From an uncultured Duodenibacillus sp. (lineage in GTDB: Bacteria > Pseudomonadota > Gammaproteobacteria > Burkholderiales > Burkholderiaceae_F), in assembly GCA_944390715.1 (NCBI GenBank), contig CALXQS010000019.1, positions 1 to 41,678 on the forward strand: a DNA stretch of 41,678 nt, read 5' to 3'. This document shows positions 1 to 7,005 of the stretch, piece after piece. The translations under genes and the position numbers were made by a program. The notes beneath the pieces are model-generated. The model did no database searches and had not been told where the DNA came from. It was given only the letters and a program-made list of their open reading frames with translations. Positions within the stretch are counted from its first letter, which is position 1. Every line of letters starts with the position of its first letter.

Positions 1-70
1 CGACTGCTCGCTAGGCTTTGTCGGGATGGGACTTTCACCCATCTGTGTAATCTGCGCCGAACTGGCGCAC
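1..70 (-). mobile_element. 5' end of a group II intron (partial)
   Basis: Read on the minus strand from 70 downward, the sequence begins GTGCGCC, pairs with GGCGCA five bases later, and then has a GATGGG-TGAAAGT-CCCATC stem-loop. This is the layout of the first stems of domain I in bacterial group II introns: a GUGYG start followed by a short stem and a GGGUGAAAGUCCC-type hairpin. The 5' splice junction would be between 71 (exon) and 70 (intron). The rest of the ribozyme and any reverse-transcriptase ORF lie beyond the window edge. The interrupted element is not identifiable. Confidence 0.7.
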
Positions 71-703
71 AGCCTGCTTATTGCATGTACTCAGACAGAC
101 GATTCGAATCCGGCAGCCAATGGTTGCCGGTAATCATTTTGAGGGCGTGAAATATTTTCAGGCGAAATAAATCCGATGTTTGCCCCTCCCGGCGGTCGCA
201 ACTTCCCCTTGCCCCGAAACTGCGGCACGACAAGTCGAGGACGCTCTGGCCGCTCTATATCCGAATGGAAGTTTGTCGTGGTCGTTGAGGTCTTCATAAC
301 CCGCCGCAAAGCCAGAAGACGTTGCTCAAACATCAATTCAAGGCAATGCTGCGTATTGCGCTTGGCGGAAACGACACCGGACGGAACTTCCTCGGCGGCT
401 TTAAAGAGGTTGAGACTGCGAGCGATATGAGCGATAGGAAGAAGGCCGGCAAGTGCAGCCGCGTGAATTTTTTGCTGGAAAACGCGACGGAGCGGCCTGA
501 AGCGTCGGAGCATGTGGTAATCTGCATGGCCAAAGAGCTGGGTGTTGGGGTTTTGTGTGGCAACTGAACCATGCAAAACCCGCTTCTGCCACCCTTGAAT
601 CCGCCTCTTGCTGCGGATTTTCTGCATCTGCCGCCTGCAGTTTTCTGAACTTGAAAAATTCAGGCCAGCTCCTCGTACCAGTTCACCGCATTCGTGACAA
701 GCC
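71..703. other. Edge region with no confidently recognised gene
   Basis: This stretch lies between the intron end and the Crp-like gene. It holds a 10-bp hairpin with one G-T pair (111-131, CCGGCA arms) and several overlapping open frames on both strands, none of which I can name. The most protein-like is the plus-strand frame ending at 567, listed separately. A minus-strand frame (91-744) is open for 217 codons and begins with a CHEC stretch, but its composition looks like a shadow. Probably decayed or strain-specific DNA. Confidence 0.4.
322..567 (+). CDS. Small hypothetical protein
   Basis: This is an 81-residue frame from a TTG at 322; an ATG at 346 would give 73 residues. The frame is open upstream to a stop at 286-288, so the start is uncertain, and no clear ribosome binding site is visible. 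The product is soluble, mixed in charge, has no membrane segment, and ends LCGN. I do not recognise a family. The balanced amino-acid composition is the only reason to prefer it over the overlapping frames. It could be a fragment of a gene disrupted when the edge region decayed. Confidence 0.25.
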   Translation: MLKHQFKAMLRIALGGNDTGRNFLGGFKEVETASDMSDRKKAGKCSRVNFLLENATERPEASEHVVICMAKELGVGVLCGN

Positions 704-1423
704 ATGAAGCTCAACTCGTCCCCAGAAAGAGCCGCAATGCTCACGCCGCGTTTTCACTTTGCCGGAGATTATTCCGCCTTTGATGCGTATTTTCGCGCTC
801 ACCCGCATACAAAGCGGCATTTCAGCAAAGTTGAGTATCTCTGGAAACCTGGCCAGCCCTACGACCGCATCCACTACTACATCAGCGGCGCCGCGGTCTG
901 TTTTGTCGAGCATGAGAGCGGCAGGCGCAAACTCGTCAGCTTTCATGGGCCCGGAACCATCCTGCCGGGCTACCATACGACCTTTTTCAAGATAGAGCTC
1001 TCGTTGGTCACTATGGCCTTGTGCGAAACTGAGGTGCTGGAGTTTTCCATCGACACATTTCAAAAAATGTTTCGGAACAATCCTGACCTGGCTGAAAGCG
1101 TGGTGAACTGGTACTCCAGATACGTCAATCGCTTCCTTTTCGAGACAATCCACCAAGAGTTCAACCCTTCGAGAGTAAGGCTGTGCAATCTGCTCTATCT
1201 GCTCGCTGCCTGCAAGTCACCCGGCAACATCGAAGACAGGGACTCGGTCACCCTCGAATTAACTCAGGAGAATCTGGCGGATCTGCTCGGAATGAGCCGG
1301 GTGCAAGTCACAAGAGTGCTTGCTTGGCTGCGCGATCAGAATATTTTGACCACCAGCAGGGGTCGGCTCACTGTCCTTGACCTGCCGGCACTGGCCAGTC
1401 TGTGCACGGATGAAACCGTATGA
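704..1423 (+). CDS. Crp/Fnr-family transcriptional regulator
   Basis: This 239-residue protein has an N-terminal cyclic-nucleotide-binding-like beta-roll (about residues 30-135) and a C-terminal winged helix-turn-helix (about 165-235). The recognition region reads TQENLADLLGMSRVQVTRVL, typical of Crp/Fnr proteins. The N-terminus lacks the cluster of cysteines expected for an Fnr-type iron-sulphur sensor, so the ligand is unknown. No strong ribosome binding site precedes 704; ATG 737 is an alternative start. It converges with the TIGR04076-like gene, separated by only three bases. The adjacent respiratory flavoprotein remnant suggests a role in anaerobic gene control, but that is inference. 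Confidence 0.8.
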   Translation: MKLNSSPERAAMLTPRFHFAGDYSAFDAYFRAHPHTKRHFSKVEYLWKPGQPYDRIHYYISGAAVCFVEHESGRRKLVSFHGPGTILPGYHTTFFKIELSLVTMALCETEVLEFSIDTFQKMFRNNPDLAESVVNWYSRYVNRFLFETIHQEFNPSRVRLCNLLYLLAACKSPGNIEDRDSVTLELTQENLADLLGMSRVQVTRVLAWLRDQNILTTSRGRLTVLDLPALASLCTDETV

Positions 1424-1426
1424 CTT

Positions 1427-1963
1427 TTAGTCTTCGTAGTCCACTCGCTCAATTTTGAAGATGACCGGGCGCGTGCCGTCGTTGCAGCAGGTGATCATCT
1501 CGTTCTCCCGCTGCATCCAGCCGCGCATGATGGATCCCCCCTGCAGACCGGTATAGATGTAGCGTGAAATGGCATCCCAGGCCTCAGAGCAAAAAGGCAT
1601 TTTCGGCCCCCCAGCCACGGAATCGGGATCCGCAGATGTTTTAATCAAGGTATTCAAACCCACATGCCAATAATCGTCCTTTCCATTATCTCGTTCGAAG
1701 ACGAAAGTATCTCCAACGTTGTAGCAAGGACACGATCCTGAGTTGCGGTCTGCACAGAATTTCTGCTGCAGATCGGGGTACAGCTTTTTGTCGATGACAG
1801 TCACGATGACTTTGTGCTTCATGATTTTTTCTCCTGAAGTGACGGAAGATGCAGAAAAAGAAAACGGGGTAAAAGGTGCCTTTTCGCTAGCAAAACTATT
1901 GCCGGCAGGAACAAGACCTGAACCTAAGACTGCAGTCTGTACGAGGAAATCTCGTCTGTTCAT
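1427..1963 (-). CDS. TIGR04076-family protein with Tat signal
   Basis: The C-terminal 130 residues match the small TIGR04076 family by their ending CCNDGTRPVIFKIERVDYED and by the CSEAW motif. The family's function is not known to me; members often sit near redox genes. In front is an in-frame twin-arginine signal (NRRDFLVQTAVLGSGLVPAG) and a linker, giving 178 residues from the ATG at 1963. A second start at 1822 (MKHKVIV) has a much better Shine-Dalgarno, AGGAG, placed ideally, and would yield a 131-residue cytoplasmic protein of normal family length. Either both forms are made or the signal segment is a leftover from another gene. A TTG at 1981 extends the frame six codons further. Confidence 0.7.
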   Translation of the reverse strand: MNRRDFLVQTAVLGSGLVPAGNSFASEKAPFTPFSFSASSVTSGEKIMKHKVIVTVIDKKLYPDLQQKFCADRNSGSCPCYNVGDTFVFERDNGKDDYWHVGLNTLIKTSADPDSVAGGPKMPFCSEAWDAISRYIYTGLQGGSIMRGWMQRENEMITCCNDGTRPVIFKIERVDYED

Positions 1964-2071
1964 GGAATCATCCCAAGACAAGACAAAACATTCCCGAAGA
2001 CTACGATCTTTTCACACTGCTTTCTGCTACACATGAAGCAAAAGACAAGGCGATTTACATACAAAATTCAA

Positions 2072-2110
2072 GCCGCAAAGAAGCGGCCGGATCGGAACAA
2101 CCGATCCGGC
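2072..2110 (-). terminator. Hairpin downstream of flavoprotein remnant
   Basis: Two adjacent stems are present. GCCGC-AAAGAA-GCGGC lies at 2072-2087. A perfect 10-bp stem GCCGGATCGG / CCGATCCGGC with loop AACAA lies at 2086-2110. They sit just beyond the stop of the minus-strand flavoprotein fragment and before the TIGR04076 gene. No strong T-run follows. Confidence 0.5.
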
Positions 2111-2148
2111 ACAACAGGAAATCACCGTACTTCACGACGGTGAGGATG

Positions 2149-2784
2149 TCACTCAGACTTAGCAATGACGTCTGCAGCCAAATGTCCGAAAGACAACGCT
2201 TTGCCGAACGCTGTTCCGGTCATGTAGGCCGCTCCGTGAATACCGCCGGTCATTTCGCCCGCAGCGTAAAGTCCGTTGATGCGTTCGCCAAAAACGTCAA
2301 TGACGTGTGCTTCAAAATCAATGCGCACGCCGCAGTACGTCCCGATCATGCCCGCAGTGGCAGGCATGATGACAAACGGCGGCTTTACGATCGCTACGGG
2401 CTTGCCATAACCGGAAGAAAGAGATTTACGCCCCAAAGGATCCTTGCCGAAAGGTGCAAGCTTGTTGTATTGCTCTATAGTGGCTTTCAGTGCTTTCGGA
2501 TCTAGTCCAGCTTTTTTAACCGCCTCTTCAATCGAGTTGCCGTACACGGCATAAGACATTTCCTTGCCTTCGTCAACTGCTCCCCACAGTTTCGCGTCCT
2601 TCGGCGACTCCTTCATCTTCGCACGACGTATATTGTCGTCAAAGACAATGTAGCTCGCATGATCTTTCTGTGAGAGCGCTTCATCGCCGAGCAGCTTGTA
2701 GGAGAGCGACTCGTTGACGAAGCGCCGGGCCGCTTTATTCACGATGACGGCGCGTGAATCAGAGAAAGGAGCTTGCTGCGTGTC
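2149..2784 (-). pseudogene. Flavocytochrome-type FAD reductase, C-terminal remnant
   Basis: The open frame matches the C-terminal third of FAD_binding_2 reductases of the fumarate/urocanate reductase group. It has a VNKAARRFVNES segment, then the substrate-domain region, then GLYAAGEMTGGIHGAAYMTG and a final FGHLAADVI. The coding frame runs upstream of the first possible start (GTG at 2742) to a stop at 2785-2787, and family-like sequence (SDSRAVIVN) continues to about 2763. The FAD-binding N-terminus, signal peptide and promoter are missing. It is therefore a 5'-truncated gene. The residue aligned with the usual Arg of HGANRLGG is Tyr, so the ancestor probably did not act on fumarate. Confidence 0.8.
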
Positions 2785-3017
2785 TCAATGGATGGCATCG
2801 GCAATGTTGGCACTACAGCTTAGTATGCCGCTACGACATCCTTTCTGAATACCCGTCACTCGGCAACTTTTTGGAGTGGGCTTATCTCCGGCTCCAGAAA
2901 TATGAAATGCTTCAATGGCAAAAAGTCTATGAAATGACACACTCGGCTTTTCCCGTGTTTTCAGAAGAAAAGTCAAGCGATACCGTGGAATCTTCCCTGA
3001 AGAAATTTATTATCTGA
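2785..3017 (+). pseudogene. Probable LysR-type regulator, C-terminal remnant
   Basis: The plus-strand frame ending TGA at 3015-3017 is open from at least 2754. From about 2787 it reads like the end of a LysR substrate-binding domain: a WHYSLVCRYDILSEYPSL segment followed by an amphipathic helix FLEWAYLRLQKYE. No DNA-binding domain is present. It lies back to back with the truncated flavoprotein, as LysR regulators often lie divergent from such targets. Both genes lost their 5' parts at the same point, so a single deletion explains both. Family assignment is by motif shape only and is uncertain. Confidence 0.4.
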
Positions 3018-3619
3018 CGAATTTGTATATTTTTTCATACTTCGTCGATGCAAATTATTAAGAAGCACCTCTCGCATGAGCGCTCTTGCGGCTAGACAAA
3101 GTATTTCCCTTTGAGCCCGACAGACCTAGCATTCCTCAAGCCAGTGATTTCTGCCTTATCAAGCGCGAGGTCAAGCCGACTCGCATGTGGACGCTATCGG
3201 CAGCAATGCGGTTGCGTTCAGATGCAGCATCGCTCAACCTTCCTTCGGCAAAGCTGATCGAAATTTTCTACAAAAGAGACTGCAAAAACAGCTTGCTGCA
3301 GCACCGGCTCGATATCTTCCGACCCCATATCCCAATTTTTCGAGCTTATCCGCGTACCCGTGCTCGACACCGCCGCCAAGATCTGCCATTGCAGTCAATC
3401 TTTTGCTTTTTTTTATGCATGCGGCACAAATTAGGCTTCCGACTTTGTCCATCATCTTCCCTTCTATGCCAGAATGCGAAGCTGCCCAGCAGATGCGTTT
3501 TCGTGCTTTGCATTCCGAGACAAGTAGCCGCAAGCGCAAAAAAAGACGATAATGGACAACGGCTGGACAAGCGATAGCGTTGCCGGCTCAATAACAAAAA
3601 AGCTTTTGCTTAGCTCATC
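3018..3619. other. Intergenic region, nothing recognised
   Basis: About 600 bases without a gene I can support. Three overlapping frames of 80-160 codons exist on the two strands, but none shows a family motif, a signal peptide or a convincing ribosome binding site. The left end is AT-rich (3018-3062) and there is a T-rich run around 3402-3416. Likely decayed sequence from the same rearrangement that truncated the neighbours. Confidence 0.4.
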
Positions 3620-4693
3620 ATGCAAATTCCTACCCCTTTGCTGATCAAGCCCGACAGCATCGAGCTGCTTGACTGCCGGCTGATTCCGGACTCCTTTCAG
3701 TACATCCCATTTAAAAGCATCAGTCCTTTAGCCCAGGCTTTGCGAGACGGCATGGTCTACGGCCCAGGCATCGTGCCTGTGGCCGCCGCAAGCGGCCTCG
3801 CCCTTGAAGCGCAGGTACGCTCCAACGTTTCTTCAAAGGCAGCCTTCAACTATTCAATTATGGAGGCGCTGCTCACGCTCAAAGCAGCCCGTCCGGAAAG
3901 CTACCCTCTTGCCTACGTGCTTGAGCACCTCAACACGATCGCACGGCGCTGCGCCGAGGACGGACTCTCGCCAAAGGAAACAGCCGAACGCTACCGAGCC
4001 TTTGCGGACGAACTCTTTACCGAAATCGTGACGCAGGACATGCAGCTTTCGAATGCCGTCAACGACCTCATCTGCGCCAACGCTACGGTGATGGTGATCG
4101 GCGCCTGCGGCAAACTGTCTTCTGTCGGATCCGGCTCGATTCTAAGCGGCATCATACAGGCACGGCAGCTCGGCAAAAATGTGCACGTCACGACGCCGAT
4201 TTCAGCTCCCATCTGTTCGGGCCCGCGCTTTACGCGATTTGAAATGCAGGCCGCCGGCGTCGAGTGCGAAGTGATTTCCGACGGAGGCGTTGCCACTACG
4301 CTTTTCGTCAAGCGCCACGACGCCGTCTTTTTTCTAGTCAACCGAATCGCCATGAACGGCACGGTGAGCGCGCCAATCGGAGCAACTGCAGCCGCTGCTG
4401 TTGCCAAAGCCATGGGCATTCCTGTTTATGCGGTGACCTATACGCTTGCGGCCTCGCCTCAGACGCCCAACGGCAATGCCATACCTATCGAAGAGCGTCA
4501 GGCCGTTGAAGTGCCTCTCGATACGCTCGGACTGGCCTGCTCGCCGATTACCGACCTTGTTCCAGCGGAGTGGATCACAGGCTACGTCACGTCCCACGGT
4601 CTGATCAAGGCGAAGACATCTGCGGCCGTGCATAAGCTCGTCGATAGCCTCGCGCAAGACGCCCGCGCAATCATCTCGCGCACTGCGCACTAA
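3620..4693 (+). CDS. eIF2B/MtnA-like isomerase-fold protein lacking catalytic residues
   Basis: This 357-residue protein has the fold signature of methylthioribose-1-phosphate isomerase, ribose-1,5-bisphosphate isomerase and eIF2B subunits. Segments line up with MtnA: GLALEAQ near 59-65, GKLSSVGSGS at 164-173, GPRFTRFEMQAAGV near 201-214, RIAMNGTVSAPIG near 242-254, and IPIEER. Key positions differ. The catalytic Cys position is Gly161 (a Cys occurs two residues later at 163), the catalytic Asp of the GADRI motif is Asn241, and the phosphate-contacting ETRP motif is ISAP. Classical isomerase activity is therefore doubtful. It may bind a sugar phosphate or nucleotide, or act on a different substrate. 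It converges with the gntR gene across a strong hairpin; no clear ribosome binding site is visible. Confidence 0.7.
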   Translation: MQIPTPLLIKPDSIELLDCRLIPDSFQYIPFKSISPLAQALRDGMVYGPGIVPVAAASGLALEAQVRSNVSSKAAFNYSIMEALLTLKAARPESYPLAYVLEHLNTIARRCAEDGLSPKETAERYRAFADELFTEIVTQDMQLSNAVNDLICANATVMVIGACGKLSSVGSGSILSGIIQARQLGKNVHVTTPISAPICSGPRFTRFEMQAAGVECEVISDGGVATTLFVKRHDAVFFLVNRIAMNGTVSAPIGATAAAAVAKAMGIPVYAVTYTLAASPQTPNGNAIPIEERQAVEVPLDTLGLACSPITDLVPAEWITGYVTSHGLIKAKTSAAVHKLVDSLAQDARAIISRTAH

Positions 4694-4800
4694 AGGCTGC
4701 TCACATTCGACTCAACTATTTTCAACTGCAAAGAAGCGGCGCCGGCTCAGCACGAACCGATCTGCGGTCGGCGAACAAAGTTGGTTCCATCGATTGCGGT

Positions 4801-4822
4801 CAGCCGGCCTTGCTGCCGGCTG
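4801..4822. terminator. Bidirectional hairpin between convergent genes
   Basis: Perfect 8-bp stem CAGCCGGC-CTTGCT-GCCGGCTG between the ends of the eIF2B-like gene (plus) and the gntR gene (minus). No long T-run follows on either side, so it may be a rho-assisted or weak terminator. Confidence 0.5.
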
Positions 4823-4860
4823 CAACTCAAATCAAAGGGCAGGCAGAAGGCCAGGCCAAT

Positions 4861-5574
4861 TCAGCAATCACGAACAGAAACTTCACCTGATTGAGATGCG
4901 TCAAAATCCGGCATCTGTGCGCGAAGCCTGTCAAGACTCGCGCAGCAGTGTTCCTGCAAAAGAGTCTGAGCGAGACTTGCGTCTCCCGCAACCACCGCAG
5001 CGACAATCGCCGAGTGTTCTGCCAATGACTGCCGCACGTTTTCGGCATTATGTCTTAAGCTGTAGGAACGAAAAAGCTTGAGCTGCACCACCAGACGACT
5101 GTAGGTATCTGCCAAAACGGCATTGCGGGCGCTTTGCGCCAGTTCTTCGTGCAGCTCGAAATTGAGCTGCGTATAGCGCACGACATCGCCGGCTTCGACT
5201 GCGCTGCGCATATCCTCGACGATTTTCTGCAGACGGCTGGCCTGCTCGTTGGTTCGCCGCTGCGATGCAAGCCTTCCGATCAAGCCTTCCAAAGAAATCC
5301 TCAGCTCATAAATTTCCTGCACTTCTTCAAAACTGAGGCTGCGCACGCGCACGCCCCGATTTTTTTCGCACAGCACCAGTCCGCGTTCCTGCAGCATGCG
5401 AAACGCCTCCCGCACCGGCCCGCGCGAAAGCCCGATGCGTGCGGAAATTTCTGCCTCCCGAAGCGGCTCTCCGGGCTGAATCCGACCGGAATAGATCCAC
5501 TTTTCAATCTCCTCGCAGGCAAGCCCCGTCAGAGATTTAGTTGAGAGCAGATTAATGGCTTGAGCAACTTGCAT
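4861..5574 (-). CDS. GntR-family (FCD/FadR-type) transcriptional regulator
   Basis: This 237-residue protein has an N-terminal winged helix of the GntR type (about residues 12-75; REAEISARIGLSRGPVREAF is the helix-turn-helix) followed by an all-helical FCD ligand domain (about 85-215). The FCD domain shows an ExxISLEG start and later His residues (NFELHEEL, AEHSAIV, LQEHC) that in this family bind a metal and carboxylate ligand. It is transcribed divergently from the hydrolase/transporter operon. The 133-bp gap holds a perfect 26-bp palindrome, so it most likely represses that operon until a substrate-derived acid is present. Phosphonoacetate is a candidate ligand by context only. Confidence 0.85.
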   Translation of the reverse strand: MQVAQAINLLSTKSLTGLACEEIEKWIYSGRIQPGEPLREAEISARIGLSRGPVREAFRMLQERGLVLCEKNRGVRVRSLSFEEVQEIYELRISLEGLIGRLASQRRTNEQASRLQKIVEDMRSAVEAGDVVRYTQLNFELHEELAQSARNAVLADTYSRLVVQLKLFRSYSLRHNAENVRQSLAEHSAIVAAVVAGDASLAQTLLQEHCCASLDRLRAQMPDFDASQSGEVSVRDC

Positions 5575-5621
5575 ACGAAAAATTCCGTTTTAGGAGCCAG
5601 CCATTCTAACACATTGCAAAA

Positions 5622-5647
5622 ATTGCAGATTGTCAACAATCTGCAAT
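5622..5647. promoter_or_regulatory. Perfect palindrome, probable GntR operator
   Basis: Two 12-bp arms, ATTGCAGATTGT and ACAATCTGCAAT, are separated by the two bases CA. The site lies 47 bp above the gntR start and 59 bp above the hydrolase start. Its core TTGT-CA-ACAA is compatible with the short T-G-T/A-C-A half sites used by FadR-type regulators. An additional half-like ATTGCA lies just to the left (5613-5618). Confidence 0.75.
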
Positions 5648-5706
5648 ATTCGCTTCCTAGAATCGCTTCCATCCAAAACCAAACACTTCTTAAGGAAGCT
5701 TGCGAC

Positions 5707-7005
5707 ATGGCTTCAAGCAAACTGGCCGTTCTTGTCATTGCCGACGGATTGCGCAGAGATTTCATCAACGATCAATCAACGCCTTTTCTGAACAGCTTGA
5801 AAAAACATGCGCTTTGGTGCAGCCGACACAAGTCCGTTGTGCCTTGCGTCACGCGCGTTGCCGCCGCCAGCATGGCAACGGGCTGCTATCCGGACAAGCA
5901 TGAGCTTGCCGGCAACAAGCTGTGTCTGCGAGGCCCCGGCGGTCTGATTGCGTGCGACGCAGGAAAACCAGAATTTTTCCGCGATGCGCTCCAATTGAGA
6001 GGCTATGTTCTGGCTCGTCCGACGCTGGCGCAAATCACGGCGCCAATCGGCGGCGCACGCATCTACGGCAACGCATCCCCTGGCGCAGCCTACGTTCAGG
6101 ATCCGCTGCATTTCGGGCATGTGTTTCACCGTTGGGCAAGCATGGCTCCCGGCGGCAAAGAACTTCACGGCGACAAGGCGCTGACCATCACAGCTGAGCT
6201 TGACGGCGACGCCGCCATGACCGAGCGCTTTATAAGTGATCTCTGCCAGGAGCCGCTTCCTGCCGCCGCTGTTCTCTGGCTTGGACACCCCGACTCAACG
6301 CAGCACCACCATGCAATGGGCTCAGCCGAGCACCGCCGCGCATTGCTTTCGACGGATCAAAACATCGCCAAAGTCTCGAATTTGGTTCAAACGCTTCGAC
6401 GCAGCGGCCGCGATGTGCTCTTCATGGTCGGATCCGATCATGGCCACGAAACCGTTTCGGGCAGCATCGACATTGCAGCTGAGCTTTTTGCCGCCAGTCT
6501 CAAGCAGGATGCGCGCAGCCAAGACGTACTCGTAGCCGCCAACGGCACAGCCGCCCTCGTCTACGTTGAATCCCCAGCTTCTGAAACGCTAAGCCGCATG
6601 GAGCATTTCCTTAGGACTGCGCCCTGGGCAGGGCAAGTCATTGCTCGCCGTGATTTTTCCAAACTGCACATTTGTCCCGCCGACTCGCTCGAATTTTTTG
6701 TGTCGCTTCGTGCCAATCCCGATGCCGTCAGCCGCTGCGGCATTGCTGGCTGCAGTCTTGCCGCCTCGGGATCCGGCGGCGGCAGCATCATCGGAACCGG
6801 GCAGCACGGCGGCCTAGGCGTGCATGAACAATCGCCTTTTCTTTTAATTGAACACCCCAACGTTGCCCCTTGCATCTTGGAAGGTGCAACGGATCTGACA
6901 AACATCGCTCCTACGATTCTCGATTTTTTAGGCCTAGATCGGGCGTCCATGGACGGTGTCTCTTTACTTCACCTCAGTTCCTACATGGAGAAAACAAATG
7001 TCTGA
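5707..7005 (+). CDS. Alkaline-phosphatase-superfamily hydrolase (type I phosphodiesterase-like)
   Basis: This 432-residue cytoplasmic protein has no signal peptide. The start at ATG 5707 follows AAGGAAG at proper spacing, although the frame is open further upstream. It carries the full two-metal set of the phosphodiesterase/nucleotide pyrophosphatase branch: Asp13, Thr49 as likely nucleophile, Asp196 and His200 (DSTQH), Asp244-His245 (SDHGH), and His367 (GQHGG). This is the same arrangement as in phosphonoacetate hydrolase, encoded at the other end of the operon. It probably cleaves a phosphate or phosphonate ester or diester imported by the transporter that follows. Its stop overlaps the start of the binding-protein gene by eight bases, showing tight coupling. 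The substrate cannot be read from sequence. Confidence 0.8.
   Translation: MASSKLAVLVIADGLRRDFINDQSTPFLNSLKKHALWCSRHKSVVPCVTRVAAASMATGCYPDKHELAGNKLCLRGPGGLIACDAGKPEFFRDALQLRGYVLARPTLAQITAPIGGARIYGNASPGAAYVQDPLHFGHVFHRWASMAPGGKELHGDKALTITAELDGDAAMTERFISDLCQEPLPAAAVLWLGHPDSTQHHHAMGSAEHRRALLSTDQNIAKVSNLVQTLRRSGRDVLFMVGSDHGHETVSGSIDIAAELFAASLKQDARSQDVLVAANGTAALVYVESPASETLSRMEHFLRTAPWAGQVIARRDFSKLHICPADSLEFFVSLRANPDAVSRCGIAGCSLAASGSGGGSIIGTGQHGGLGVHEQSPFLLIEHPNVAPCILEGATDLTNIAPTILDFLGLDRASMDGVSLLHLSSYMEKTNV

Noticed and set aside
95..131. Possible tRNA T-arm (GATTCGAATCC)
   Set aside because: The flanking bases do not pair as a T-stem on either strand, and no acceptor, D- or anticodon arm is found.
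91..744. 217-codon minus-strand ORF beginning with a CHEC motif, briefly considered as PqiA-like
   Set aside because: No second zinc ribbon, no membrane helices and no further similarity. It overlaps the start of the Crp-like gene.
2075..4740. Repeated 13-mer GCAAAGAAGCGGC at 2075-2087 and 4728-4740
   Set aside because: Both copies lie in terminator-like hairpin regions. Two short copies are not enough to call a repeat family.
5560..5706. Extended N-terminus for the phosphodiesterase-like gene
   Set aside because: The upstream in-frame segment covers the palindromic operator and promoter, and ATG 5707 has a well-placed AAGGAAG.
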